DNA from: Rhodobacterales bacterium HTCC2255
GTDB lineage: Bacteria > Pseudomonadota > Alphaproteobacteria > Rhodobacterales > Rhodobacteraceae
DNA: 64,000 nt
Direction of reading: 5' to 3'
Assembly: GCA_000153745.1 (NCBI GenBank)
Contig: DS022282.1
Coordinates: 1,879,161 to 1,943,160 of the forward strand
The position numbers and the translations under genes were made by a program. Of this stretch, positions 1 to 7,483 are shown in pieces. Each line of letters opens with the position of its first letter. The stretch's first letter is position 1. The notes under the pieces were generated by a model. The model made no database searches and was not told the origin of the DNA. It saw only the letters and a list, made by a program, of their open reading frames with translations.

Positions 1-126
1 AATGAATTCTCTCGTAATACTGACTGGCCTGTTGCCTCAGCTGTGGCAATTGCAATGCTCTTTTTGCTCGTTTTTCCGATAATAATATTCCAGCATTACC
101 AAGGTAAAGCTGCAGAGGGTAATTGA
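1..126 (+). CDS. potH: Polyamine ABC transporter permease PotH-type, C-terminal fragment
   Basis: Only the last 41 codons are in the window; the 5' part lies before base 1. The fragment has a charged stretch, DWPVASAVAIAM, running into a final membrane segment (LFLLVFPIIIF) and a short polar tail ending at TGA 124-126. This matches the last transmembrane helix of the PotB/PotH permease family. The assignment rests mainly on the next gene, three bases downstream, which is a clear PotC/PotI partner permease. The two would form the heterodimeric membrane channel of a spermidine/putrescine importer. The fragment alone could come from another MetI-fold permease. Confidence 0.7.
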   Translation, partial: NEFSRNTDWPVASAVAIAMLFLLVFPIIIFQHYQGKAAEGN

Positions 127-129
127 GCT

Positions 130-969
130 ATGTACGGAAAGCGCTCTAAATTTTTAACGGTAATGTTAACAATTGGAATGGCATTTTTTTATATCCCAAT
201 TATCTTATTGGTGATCTACTCTTTCAATTATTCGAAACTGGTTCTTGTTTGGGGCGGTTGGTCGACAAGATGGTATAAAGTTTTGTTTGAGTCTGAAGAA
301 GTTTGGGCGGCTGTTAATATGAGTTTAAAGATTGCATTAGTAAATGCGACTTTTGCAACAATACTTGGCATGCTAGCTGCTTTATCAATGGTAAGGTTTG
401 GTAAATTTAGAGGGCGCACTTTATTTGGTGGAATGTTAGTTGCGCCATTAGTAATGCCTGAGGTTATTACTGGGCTTTCACTTCTAGTTATGTTTATAAC
501 TTTGAAACAGTTTTTTGGTTGGCCTGAAAATCGTGGTTTTGCAACAATTACAATTGCACATATTACATTTTCAATGGCTTACGTGGCAGTAACTATTCAA
601 GCACGGTTAACTGGAATGGGGCAATCATTAGAAGAAGCAGCGGCTGACTTGGGCGCTAAGCCCTTTAAAGTTTTAACTGCAATTACAATGCCTCGCCTTA
701 CACCTGCACTTATTTCAGGATGGTTGCTTGCATTTACTTTGTCACTTGATGATCTGGTGATAGCTAGTTTTGTATCTGGGCCTGGCGCAAACACTCTGCC
801 AATTTTGATTTTTTCGCGTATTCGACTAGGTCTTCGACCTGATATAAATGCATTGGCAACAATCATCATATTAGTTGTGGCCGTTTGTATAGCCATCGCT
901 GCATTGATAATGTTTCGTCAACAAAAACGTGATATGTTAGATCAACAACTTGCCGAAGGTGAAAAATAA
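130..969 (+). CDS. potI: Polyamine ABC transporter permease PotI/PotC-type
   Basis: This 279-aa inner-membrane permease of the MetI-like family is of normal length for PotC/PotI. It shows about six membrane segments; the first, after a short basic N-terminus, is FFYIPIILLVIYSF. The EAA loop that contacts the ATPase is visible at about residues 160-185 (EEAAADLGAKPFKVL, then PRLTPALISG). The substrate is probably putrescine or spermidine, from family resemblance and from the aminotransferase that follows. A GAGGG ribosome site at 116-120 sits 9 nt before the ATG. It is cotranscribed with the upstream potH fragment (gap 3 nt). The ATPase and binding protein must lie upstream, outside the window. 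Confidence 0.88.
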   Translation: MYGKRSKFLTVMLTIGMAFFYIPIILLVIYSFNYSKLVLVWGGWSTRWYKVLFESEEVWAAVNMSLKIALVNATFATILGMLAALSMVRFGKFRGRTLFGGMLVAPLVMPEVITGLSLLVMFITLKQFFGWPENRGFATITIAHITFSMAYVAVTIQARLTGMGQSLEEAAADLGAKPFKVLTAITMPRLTPALISGWLLAFTLSLDDLVIASFVSGPGANTLPILIFSRIRLGLRPDINALATIIILVVAVCIAIAALIMFRQQKRDMLDQQLAEGEK

Positions 970-1001
970 TAATTCAAAACATTTTTTGAAAGGTTTCGAT
1001 A

Positions 1002-2369
1002 ATGACCAATACAGCACTAACCTCTAATGCGCCTGATCTTGAAACACTCAAGAAATGGGATCGATTACATCAGATACATCCCTGGGCGGCAATTGATAGC
1101 TGGAGGGGTTACGATAATATGTTTGTAGATTCTGCTGATGGAATTTATTTTTGGGATGGCGCTGGTAAACGTTATATTGATGGGCCTGGCGGTATGTGGT
1201 GTAGCCAGATTGGGTATGGCCGTAAAGAAATGGCAGATGCAATTTCTGATCAAGTCATTAAATTACCATTCACCTCACCCTTTACTAATTCAACTCAACC
1301 CTCTGCCATACTATCAAAGAAAATAGCAGACATGGCACCGGGTGATTTAAATAATGTTTTTTTCACAACAGGTGGATCCACAGCTGTTGATACAGCGCTG
1401 AGAACCATGCAGTATTTTAATAATCGACGAGGCTTACCTGAAAAAAAAATGATAATTGCCCGCGAAAAAGGGTATCATGGCTCTACTTATCTTGCTCATT
1501 CTGTAACTGGAAAAGAAAGAGACAAATCCCATTTTGATTTTGCAACAAACCTTGTTCAATTCTTGCCTGATGTGAACCCATATATCCGTCCAGATGGTAT
1601 GAGCATAGAAGATTGGTGTGATGCCAAAGTTGAAGATTTGAGGGAAATGATAAAACAAATTGGGGCAGATAAAATTGGTGCTTTCATAGCTGAGCCAATT
1701 TTAAGTTCAGGTGGCGTAATCGTTCCTGCAAAAGGTTACCAAATGAGAACTTGGGAGATTTGTCGAGAAAATGATATTTTATATATATCTGATGAGGTTG
1801 TTACAGGATTTGGTCGTTTAGGGCATTGGTTCGCATCTGAAGAGGTTTTTGAAATTATTCCAGATATGATAACATGTGCAAAAGGCTTAACATCAGGGTA
1901 TTTACCTCTAGGAGCGTGCATTATATCTGACCGTGTATTAGAGATAGCAAGCCAAGGTGATGAACCATCTGCATTTACAAATGGATACACATATTCTGCT
2001 CACCCAGTATCATGCGCTGCAGCATTAAAAAATATTGAAATTTTTGAGAATGAACGCATTCTAGAAAATGTTCGTAATGTGTCACCCCATTTTCAGCATC
2101 GCCTCAAAGACTTAATGAAGTATGATATTGTGGGGGATGCGCGCGGCATGGGTTTGCTAGGGTGCATTGAATGTAAAGCTGAAGATTTAGAAGCAGAAAG
2201 ATCTTTAGGTTCAAAAATTGATGAAGCCTGTGAGGAATTAGGATTATTAGTTCGCCCACTAATCAATATGGCAGTTTTCTCTCCACCTTTAATCATAACT
2301 ATAGAACAAATAGATGAAATGTTTGATATCTTGGAGGCTGCTATTATAAAAGTAGAAAACAATTTATGA
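1002..2369 (+). CDS. Class III PLP-dependent omega-aminotransferase, probably for polyamines
   Basis: This 455-aa fold-type I, class III aminotransferase has the usual length. The Schiff-base lysine is K294 (CAKGLTSGYLPLG), and the cofactor-binding aspartate is D264 in ISDEVVTGFGR. The glycine-rich TTGGSTAVDTALR at 122-134 binds the PLP phosphate. The family (aspartate aminotransferase superfamily, SpuC/putrescine-pyruvate and beta-alanine-pyruvate type) moves a terminal amino group to pyruvate or 2-oxoglutarate. Its position 32 nt after potI suggests that it deaminates imported putrescine to 4-aminobutanal. That substrate is inferred from context and cannot be read from the residues. An AAAGG ribosome site precedes the ATG. 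Confidence 0.85.
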   Translation: MTNTALTSNAPDLETLKKWDRLHQIHPWAAIDSWRGYDNMFVDSADGIYFWDGAGKRYIDGPGGMWCSQIGYGRKEMADAISDQVIKLPFTSPFTNSTQPSAILSKKIADMAPGDLNNVFFTTGGSTAVDTALRTMQYFNNRRGLPEKKMIIAREKGYHGSTYLAHSVTGKERDKSHFDFATNLVQFLPDVNPYIRPDGMSIEDWCDAKVEDLREMIKQIGADKIGAFIAEPILSSGGVIVPAKGYQMRTWEICRENDILYISDEVVTGFGRLGHWFASEEVFEIIPDMITCAKGLTSGYLPLGACIISDRVLEIASQGDEPSAFTNGYTYSAHPVSCAAALKNIEIFENERILENVRNVSPHFQHRLKDLMKYDIVGDARGMGLLGCIECKAEDLEAERSLGSKIDEACEELGLLVRPLINMAVFSPPLIITIEQIDEMFDILEAAIIKVENNL

Positions 2370-2419
2370 TTTATACAATTTTGATATTCAAAAATATTTA
2401 ACAGTATTTGGAAGTTTAT

Positions 2420-2494
2420 TGGCTGGGTCGATAGGACTCGAACCTATACTCTACGCTACCAAAAAGCGGTGCATTACCATTATGCTACGACCCA
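2420..2494 (-). tRNA. tRNA-Gln (anticodon UUG)
   Basis: A full cloverleaf is readable on the minus strand. It has a 7-bp acceptor stem (TGGGTCG with CGACCCA), a 4-bp D stem (GCAT/ATGC), an anticodon loop TTTTGGT giving UUG, and a perfect 5-bp T stem (ATAGG/CCTAT) around TTCGAGT. The discriminator is G and CCA is genome-encoded. Total length is 75 nt. The one irregularity is a C-U mismatch at the base of the anticodon stem (27-43). In alphaproteobacteria this tRNA is normally charged with Glu by GluRS and then amidated by GatCAB. Confidence 0.95.
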
Positions 2495-2590
2495 ACGTGA
2501 AGGCTGTTTACGCGGACTTTAAGTATCGTGCAAGTCAAAAAATAGTAATTTTGACTTGTTTTGTGCCTTGCATGCTTCTAGGTGAAAAAT

Positions 2591-3766
2591 ATGAGAAAAT
2601 TTGACGTAACTATTATTGGCGCAGGTGCCGCGGGCATGATGTGTGCTATTCAAGCTGGAAGACGTGGCAGAACAGTATTATTAGTAGATCATGCAGCGTC
2701 TGCAGGTGATAAAATAAGGATTTCTGGTGGTGGTAAGTGTAATTTTACTAATCTAGATATTAAATACGATAAGTTTATTTCGCATAATCCAAAATTTATG
2801 GCATCCTGTCTTTCCCGATATACTCAATGGGATTTTATTGACTGGGTGGAATCATGTGGCATTTTGTATCATGAGAAAACATTGGGTCAGTTGTTTTGCA
2901 ATAACTCCTCAAAAGAGATTTTGACAATGTTAAATCAAGCCATGTCAGATGCTGGAGTTGTTCTGGAATTAAAAACTTCTGTTAAGAATATAAAAAGATC
3001 TACCAACTTTGAAATTGAATTGAACACAAGCTCTATAATGAGTGAATCACTTGTAATTGCAACTGGTGGCAAGTCTATACCTAAAATGGGTGCAACTGGC
3101 TTTGGTTATAAAATAGCAGAACAATTTGGACTATCATTAACTGAAACTCGACCAGGTTTGGTGCCTCTGATGTTCGCACAGCAAGAACTAGCACCAATAA
3201 AGCAAATGTCAGGAACTTCAGTACAAGCAAGTGTAAGTTGTAATAATGTTTCATTTGATGAAGGTCTATTGTTTACCCACCGTGGATTATCTGGCCCAAG
3301 TATATTACAAATAAGCAGTTATTGGGATCAAGGTGATGAAATTTCAGTAAACTTACTTAGAGATAATAGTATTCTTGAAGCACTGAAAACTAAACGCCAG
3401 AAAAATGGCAAGCAAGCAATTCATAATGCTCTAAATGGTCTTCTTCCTTCAGTCGTTTGCAAATTTGTTACTGAATTGGCGAATGTAAGTGGAAATATAG
3501 GTGATCAATCTGATCTATCATTAATAAAACTTTCTAATGCTGTACATGAATGGAAAGTCAAACCGGTTGGATCTGAAGGATACCGTACGGCTGAGGTGAC
3601 ATTAGGTGGAGTTGATACTGATGAATTACATTCACGAACAATGGAATGCAAAACTGTAAAAGGTTTATATTTTATAGGTGAAGTTGTTGATGTTACGGGC
3701 TGGTTAGGTGGTTATAATTTCCAATGGGCTTGGTCATCTGGTTGGGCTGCCGGACAAGAAGCATAA
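2591..3766 (+). CDS. HI0933/YhiN-family FAD-dependent oxidoreductase
   Basis: This flavoprotein of 391 aa starts with a Rossmann FAD motif (VTIIGAGAAGMMCA, residues 6-19) and has the family signature ISGGGKCNFTN near residue 45. The C-terminus FIGEVVDVTGWLGGYNFQWA is typical of HI0933-like proteins, which are about 390-400 aa long. The physiological substrate of this family is not established; some members are called aminoacetone oxidase. I chose ATG 2591 because AGGTGA (2580-2585) lies 5 nt before it. The GTG at 2582, which would add three residues, is part of that ribosome site. It converges with kdsA with only 14 nt between stops. Confidence 0.88.
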   Translation: MRKFDVTIIGAGAAGMMCAIQAGRRGRTVLLVDHAASAGDKIRISGGGKCNFTNLDIKYDKFISHNPKFMASCLSRYTQWDFIDWVESCGILYHEKTLGQLFCNNSSKEILTMLNQAMSDAGVVLELKTSVKNIKRSTNFEIELNTSSIMSESLVIATGGKSIPKMGATGFGYKIAEQFGLSLTETRPGLVPLMFAQQELAPIKQMSGTSVQASVSCNNVSFDEGLLFTHRGLSGPSILQISSYWDQGDEISVNLLRDNSILEALKTKRQKNGKQAIHNALNGLLPSVVCKFVTELANVSGNIGDQSDLSLIKLSNAVHEWKVKPVGSEGYRTAEVTLGGVDTDELHSRTMECKTVKGLYFIGEVVDVTGWLGGYNFQWAWSSGWAAGQEA

Positions 3767-3780
3767 GCACATCTTTTAAG

Positions 3781-4617
3781 TTATATTCTGATAGGAGATT
3801 TCTTGGCTAAAATGTCAAATTCCATAAGTGATTTAATTAAATCAGGCATACGATTCAATTCAATCATATTTGGCCCATCACTTGGAGCATTATTTGGATC
3901 TTCGTGGCATTCGATGAAAACACCGGCGATACCAAGGCTCACTGCACACCTTGCCATCACTGGTGCAAACTCTCTTTGGCCACCTGAAGAGCCGCCATTT
4001 CCTCCAGGTTGCTGAACTGAGTGTGTAGCATCCATTATTACAGGTATGCCATTACGTGCCATTTCAGGCAATCCACGCATATCAGCAACAAGAGTGTTAT
4101 AGCCGAAGCTTGTACCTCTTTCACATGCCATGATCTTGTTATTTCCTGAAGTAGATACTTTTTCAAGAACATTATGCATGTCCCAAGGTGCTAAAAATTG
4201 ACCTTTTTTGATATTTATAATTGCATTTGTTTTAGCAGCTGCTAGCAGTAAGTCTGTTTGACGACACAAGAAAGCGGGTATTTGTAAAACATCAACAATT
4301 TTTGCAACCTGTGAACACTGTTCTGCAGTATGAACATCTGTAATTGTTGGGCAACCAAGATTTGATTTAACTTCTTGCATTACTCGTAATCCTTCTTCAA
4401 TACCCAAGCCCCTTTTGCCATTCATTGAAGTACGATTTGCTTTGTCGAAGCTACCCTTAAAAATAAAATTTGCATCGAATTTACTACATGCTTTCATAAG
4501 CGTTTCTGCTATGTTTAAAGAATGATCAATACTTTCCAATTGGCATGGTCCTGATATAATAGTTAAGGGACTATCATTAGAAATTTCGAAATTGTTTAAT
4601 CTGATTTTATTTTGCAT
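3781..4617 (-). CDS. kdsA: 3-deoxy-8-phosphooctulonate synthase (KDO-8-P synthase)
   Basis: This enzyme condenses phosphoenolpyruvate with D-arabinose 5-phosphate to KDO-8-P, the precursor of the lipopolysaccharide inner core. The 278 aa match the usual length. Visible motifs are SGPCQLES near residue 22, FKGSFDKANRTS near 55 and GTSFGYNTLVADMRG near 168. The Cys in the SGPC motif is the position that binds a metal in the Aquifex-type (metal-dependent) class, where the E. coli class has Asn, so this is probably a metallo-KdsA. It stands apart from other LPS genes here. It is transcribed divergently from the Mrp operon across a 290-nt AT-rich gap. Confidence 0.95.
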   Translation of the reverse strand: MQNKIRLNNFEISNDSPLTIISGPCQLESIDHSLNIAETLMKACSKFDANFIFKGSFDKANRTSMNGKRGLGIEEGLRVMQEVKSNLGCPTITDVHTAEQCSQVAKIVDVLQIPAFLCRQTDLLLAAAKTNAIINIKKGQFLAPWDMHNVLEKVSTSGNNKIMACERGTSFGYNTLVADMRGLPEMARNGIPVIMDATHSVQQPGGNGGSSGGQREFAPVMARCAVSLGIAGVFIECHEDPNNAPSDGPNMIELNRMPDLIKSLMEFDILAKKSPIRI

Positions 4618-4836
4618 TTTGATCTCGTGATTTATGAAATATTTGCTTAAAATTTTTTCAATGAAACTTCTTATTTTAAACTTTGAGGTAAATCTGTATT
4701 TTCATTTTTTGCTTGGGTAAGATAACTTTTCTATATCTTCTTATAACAGATATGATGTTATTTTAAATTTCGCAAGGTGAAGTATTCAAACATATTTGAA
4801 TTTTTTAAATTATCTTAGAAATATTCTAAATTCATG

Positions 4837-4842
4837 TATAAT
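4837..4842 (+). promoter_or_regulatory. Candidate -10 box for the Mrp antiporter operon
   Basis: A perfect TATAAT lies at 4837-4842 in the AT-rich gap between kdsA and mrpE. The matching -35 region is weak (TTAGAA, 16 nt upstream). Transcription would begin near 4850, leaving about 58 nt of leader before the TTG start at 4908. No other promoter is obvious inside the tightly packed operon, so this may serve all ten genes. In DNA this AT-rich, a chance TATAAT is quite possible. Confidence 0.45.
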
Positions 4843-4907
4843 TTAGCTTTAGAGACTTGCTCAAACCTAGGAAAACTTTAAATTGCGAACAAAGGAGTGA
4901 GATTCAT

Positions 4908-5393
4908 TTGTTACGATCTATTTTAACTGCAATTTTTTTATTTCTGCTTTGGTATTTAATGTCTGGTATAGATAAAACGTTAACTCTAGGCTTAGGTATA
5001 GGCTCATCTATTTTTGCTGTCTGGATAGTGCGTAGAATGGAAAATGCATCTGATTTTAAGAGTCTTAAAGTACAATTGCGACCAGTTGAGTCTTTGAAAT
5101 ATTGTATCTGGATTTTATTAGAAATTCTCAAGTCAAATTGGACCATCACAAAGGTAATACTTTCACCGAATATGAATATTAAGCAGAATATGTTTAAAGT
5201 ACCTTTTTCCCAAAAAAGTGATTTAGGGCAAACCATTTTTGCAAATTCAATTACTCTAACTCCTGGTACTATCTCAGTTGAAGTCGAAGAAGATCATTTT
5301 CTGGTACATGCATTAGTTTTCTCACCTGGGGACCATGCAGCATTAGCTGAAATGAATGAACGTGTTTCTAAAATTGAAGGTGCTGTAAAATAA
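4908..5393 (+). CDS. mnhE: Mrp/Mnh cation:proton antiporter subunit E
   Basis: Small membrane subunit of the multi-subunit Mrp antiporter, 161 aa from the start chosen here, close to the family norm of about 160. It has two N-terminal membrane segments (LTAIFLFLLWYLMSG; LTLGLGIGSSIFAVWIV), a third near residue 60, and a cytosolic C-terminal domain. The C-terminus contains NSITLTPGTISVEV, the hallmark of MnhE. I prefer TTG 4908 because AAGGAG (4892-4897) precedes it by 10 nt; an upstream TTG at 4857 would add 17 unconserved residues. It is the first gene of the operon, and its stop overlaps the next ATG by one base. Confidence 0.9.
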   Translation: MLRSILTAIFLFLLWYLMSGIDKTLTLGLGIGSSIFAVWIVRRMENASDFKSLKVQLRPVESLKYCIWILLEILKSNWTITKVILSPNMNIKQNMFKVPFSQKSDLGQTIFANSITLTPGTISVEVEEDHFLVHALVFSPGDHAALAEMNERVSKIEGAVK

Positions 5394-5701
5394 TGATAAA
5401 TACGATGCCACATTTCATTTTTTTAATTGCACTTATTTTATTATTTATAGCAATGATCCTAGTTTTAATAAGATTATATAAAGGACCAACTTTATATGAC
5501 AGGGTTTTATCGACTAACTCTTTTGGGACACATACTGTTCTATTTATTGGAGTGCTTGGTTTCTTAAGTGACCGTCCCGACTTTTTAGATATTGCATTAT
5601 TATATGCTTTAATAAATTTTGTAGCTACAATCGCAATTCTTAAATTCTTTCGTTACCGTGCAATTGGAGATGTATTAATAAAAAGGGAGTTAAAAAAATG
5701 A
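5393..5701 (+). CDS. mnhF: Mrp/Mnh antiporter subunit F
   Basis: This 102-aa protein has three membrane segments: FIFLIALILLFIAMILVLIR, a second around TVLFIGVLGFL, and a third around YALINFVATIAILKFF. The motif RLYKGPTLYDRVLSTN between segments 1 and 2 is the MnhF/MrpF signature. Subunit F is a structural part of the Mrp complex in the inner membrane and is needed for antiport in studied systems. It is translationally coupled at both ends: TAATG overlap with mnhE and a 4-nt overlap with mnhG. Confidence 0.92.
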   Translation: MINTMPHFIFLIALILLFIAMILVLIRLYKGPTLYDRVLSTNSFGTHTVLFIGVLGFLSDRPDFLDIALLYALINFVATIAILKFFRYRAIGDVLIKRELKK

Positions 5702-6036
5702 ACTTTCTTTATGATATTACGCAATTAATTGCTTGGGCTTTAATTTTACTAGGAAGTGTCATGGTTATTATAGGAGCATTGGGGTCTCTTAGGTTTCCAG
5801 ATTTTTGGTCAAGATTACACGCTGCTTCAGTTACTGACAGTGGTGGAGTGATTTTACTCCTATTAGGAATGGGTATTCATTCTGGGTTTAATTTAATTAC
5901 TTTTAAATTATTTTTAATAGGTGCGTTCTTATTTATAACTGGTCCAACATCTTCGCATGCTGTTGCTAACGCTGCGTTAGTATCTGGAGCTAAACCTTCT
6001 AAAAAAAATCAAAATGAAATTGGTGATGAAGGATGA
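5698..6036 (+). CDS. mnhG: Mrp/Mnh antiporter subunit G
   Basis: This 112-aa protein has three membrane segments and carries the MnhG/PhaG signature GSLRFPDFWSRLHAASVTDS at about residues 30-49. The TGPTSSHAVANAA motif near residue 82 is also typical. Subunit G is a small structural subunit of the Mrp sodium/proton antiporter. A GGGAG ribosome site lies in the end of mnhF (5684-5688), and ATGA-type overlaps of 4 nt join it to both neighbours, so translation is probably coupled along the operon. Confidence 0.92.
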   Translation: MNFLYDITQLIAWALILLGSVMVIIGALGSLRFPDFWSRLHAASVTDSGGVILLLLGMGIHSGFNLITFKLFLIGAFLFITGPTSSHAVANAALVSGAKPSKKNQNEIGDEG

Positions 6037-6587
6037 TTGATACTTTTACAAATACAGTTTTATTTGTGATGCTGGTGCTCACGGCCTTAGCAATTGTTAG
6101 AATGGAACGCCTTTTTGCAGTTGTAATGCTTTCAAGTGTATTTAGTTTGTTGTCAGCATTATTATTTGTAACTTTAGATGCTGTAGATGTAGCATTCACT
6201 GAAGCGGCAGTTGGCGCAGGCATCTCAACAGTTTTAATGCTGGGAACAATCGCATTAACTAAACCAGAAGCAAAAAGACCACGTCATACTGCTTTTGTGC
6301 CATTAATAGTTGTATGTGTGACTGGTGCTGCATTAGTCTATGGTACATTAGATATGCCAGCATTTGGTTCACCAGATGCGCCGGCTCAAACACATGTAGG
6401 CCCAGATTATTTATCACGTACTCCAATTGATATTGATGTACCGAATGCAGTAACAGCAATTTTAGGCAGTTATCGTGGCTTCGATACACTGGGAGAAACT
6501 GCAGTTGTATTTACGGCGGGTATTGGTGTTTTGCTTTTATTGTCAGGACTAAGACGCCGACGTGAAGATGAGGATGAAGAAATATGA
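6033..6587 (+). CDS. MbhD/MbhE-like subunit (DUF4040), equivalent to the MrpA C-terminal region
   Basis: This 184-aa membrane protein has two recognisable parts. Residues 1-75 resemble the DUF4040/MbhD domain (FAVVMLSSVFSLLSALLF, then DVAFTEAAVGAGIST). Residues 135-172 resemble MbhE (VTAILGSYRGFDTLGETAVV). In classical Mrp systems these pieces form the C-terminal end of the large MrpA subunit; in membrane-bound hydrogenases they are separate proteins. Here they stand alone, so this operon appears to have a split MrpA. The C-terminus ends in a charged RRRREDEDEEI tail. It overlaps both neighbours by 4 nt. The homology is read by eye. Confidence 0.78.
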   Translation: MIDTFTNTVLFVMLVLTALAIVRMERLFAVVMLSSVFSLLSALLFVTLDAVDVAFTEAAVGAGISTVLMLGTIALTKPEAKRPRHTAFVPLIVVCVTGAALVYGTLDMPAFGSPDAPAQTHVGPDYLSRTPIDIDVPNAVTAILGSYRGFDTLGETAVVFTAGIGVLLLLSGLRRRREDEDEEI

Positions 6588-7027
6588 TTTTCCATCATTT
6601 AATACTTCGTGTTGTTACCAAACTCTTAGTCGGAACTATAATATTATTTGCGCTATATGTTCAATTTCATGGTGATTTTTCACCTGGTGGTGGTTTTCAA
6701 GCTGGAGTTATCATGGCTGTAGCTTTTATTCTATATGGTATTGTCTTTAGCTTAGAAGCAGCTAAAAAAGTTTTTCCTGAATGGCTTGTTCACAAATTAT
6801 CAGCACTTGGTGTCCTGATTTATGCAGGTACTGGCATCGTTACCATGATTTTAGGCTATGATTTCTTAGATTATGATGCCTTTTCACCATTACATCCTAC
6901 GCATGGTCAGCATTGGGGTTTGTTAATAATTGAATTTGGGGTTGGAGTTACAGTTACTGGAGTAATGGTAGCAATATATTATGCATTTGCTGGCCGTCCT
7001 CCATGCATCTCAGATGAGGAATGGTAA
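6584..7027 (+). CDS. mnhB: Mrp/Mnh antiporter subunit B
   Basis: This 147-aa protein has four membrane segments and the MnhB motif YVQFHGDFSPGGGFQAGVIM at about residues 25-44. A second conserved stretch is LLIIEFGVGVTVTGVMVAIYY near residue 115. MnhB is a core structural subunit of Mrp-type antiporters and is homologous to part of the MBH hydrogenase membrane arm. It starts with ATG overlapping the previous gene by 4 nt and ends one base before mnhC. Confidence 0.92.
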   Translation: MIFHHLILRVVTKLLVGTIILFALYVQFHGDFSPGGGFQAGVIMAVAFILYGIVFSLEAAKKVFPEWLVHKLSALGVLIYAGTGIVTMILGYDFLDYDAFSPLHPTHGQHWGLLIIEFGVGVTVTGVMVAIYYAFAGRPPCISDEEW

Positions 7028-7483
7028 ATGGGTAAGTTTTTTGAACTTCAGTTTTTAACAGGCCATATACATTACTTATTATTTATAGTTTTAATGATGA
7101 CTGGACTATTTATAGTTGTGGACAAAACTAATTTAGTAAAAAAGATTATTGGTTTAAATATTTTTCAAGTTTCAGTATTTATGTTTTATGTATCGATTGG
7201 GAAAGTTACCGACGGTACAGCTCCAATTTTCCCTATGGATTCAAATTATCATGTCGATCAGGCTGCAATGCAAACAATTCTATATTCAAATCCATTACCG
7301 CATGTTTTAATTTTGACAGCTATTGTCGTTGGAATAGCTACTACTTCATTAGGGTTAGCACTAATTGTTCGAATACGAGAAAGTTTCAATACAATTGATG
7401 AAGAAGATATTTTGCAAATTGAACAAAAAATGACACGTGATGATAATCAAAAATATAAATATCTTTTAAGGGATATGCTATAA
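7028..7483 (+). CDS. mnhC: Mrp/Mnh antiporter subunit C (NuoK-like)
   Basis: This 151-aa protein has three membrane segments of the NuoK/MnhC fold. The first spans YLLFIVLMMTGLFIVV. The central IIGLNIFQVSVFMFYVSIG motif and the third segment (HVLILTAIVVGIATTSLGLAL) fit subunit C of Mrp antiporters. A polar C-terminal tail of about 30 residues follows. It is homologous to complex I subunit NuoK, but the surrounding genes show that it belongs to an antiporter. It starts directly after the mnhB stop. Confidence 0.92.
   Translation: MGKFFELQFLTGHIHYLLFIVLMMTGLFIVVDKTNLVKKIIGLNIFQVSVFMFYVSIGKVTDGTAPIFPMDSNYHVDQAAMQTILYSNPLPHVLILTAIVVGIATTSLGLALIVRIRESFNTIDEEDILQIEQKMTRDDNQKYKYLLRDML

Noticed and set aside
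2419..2604. 61-codon plus-strand frame across the tRNA
   Set aside because: It runs through the antisense of tRNA-Gln and into the ribosome site of the flavoprotein gene.
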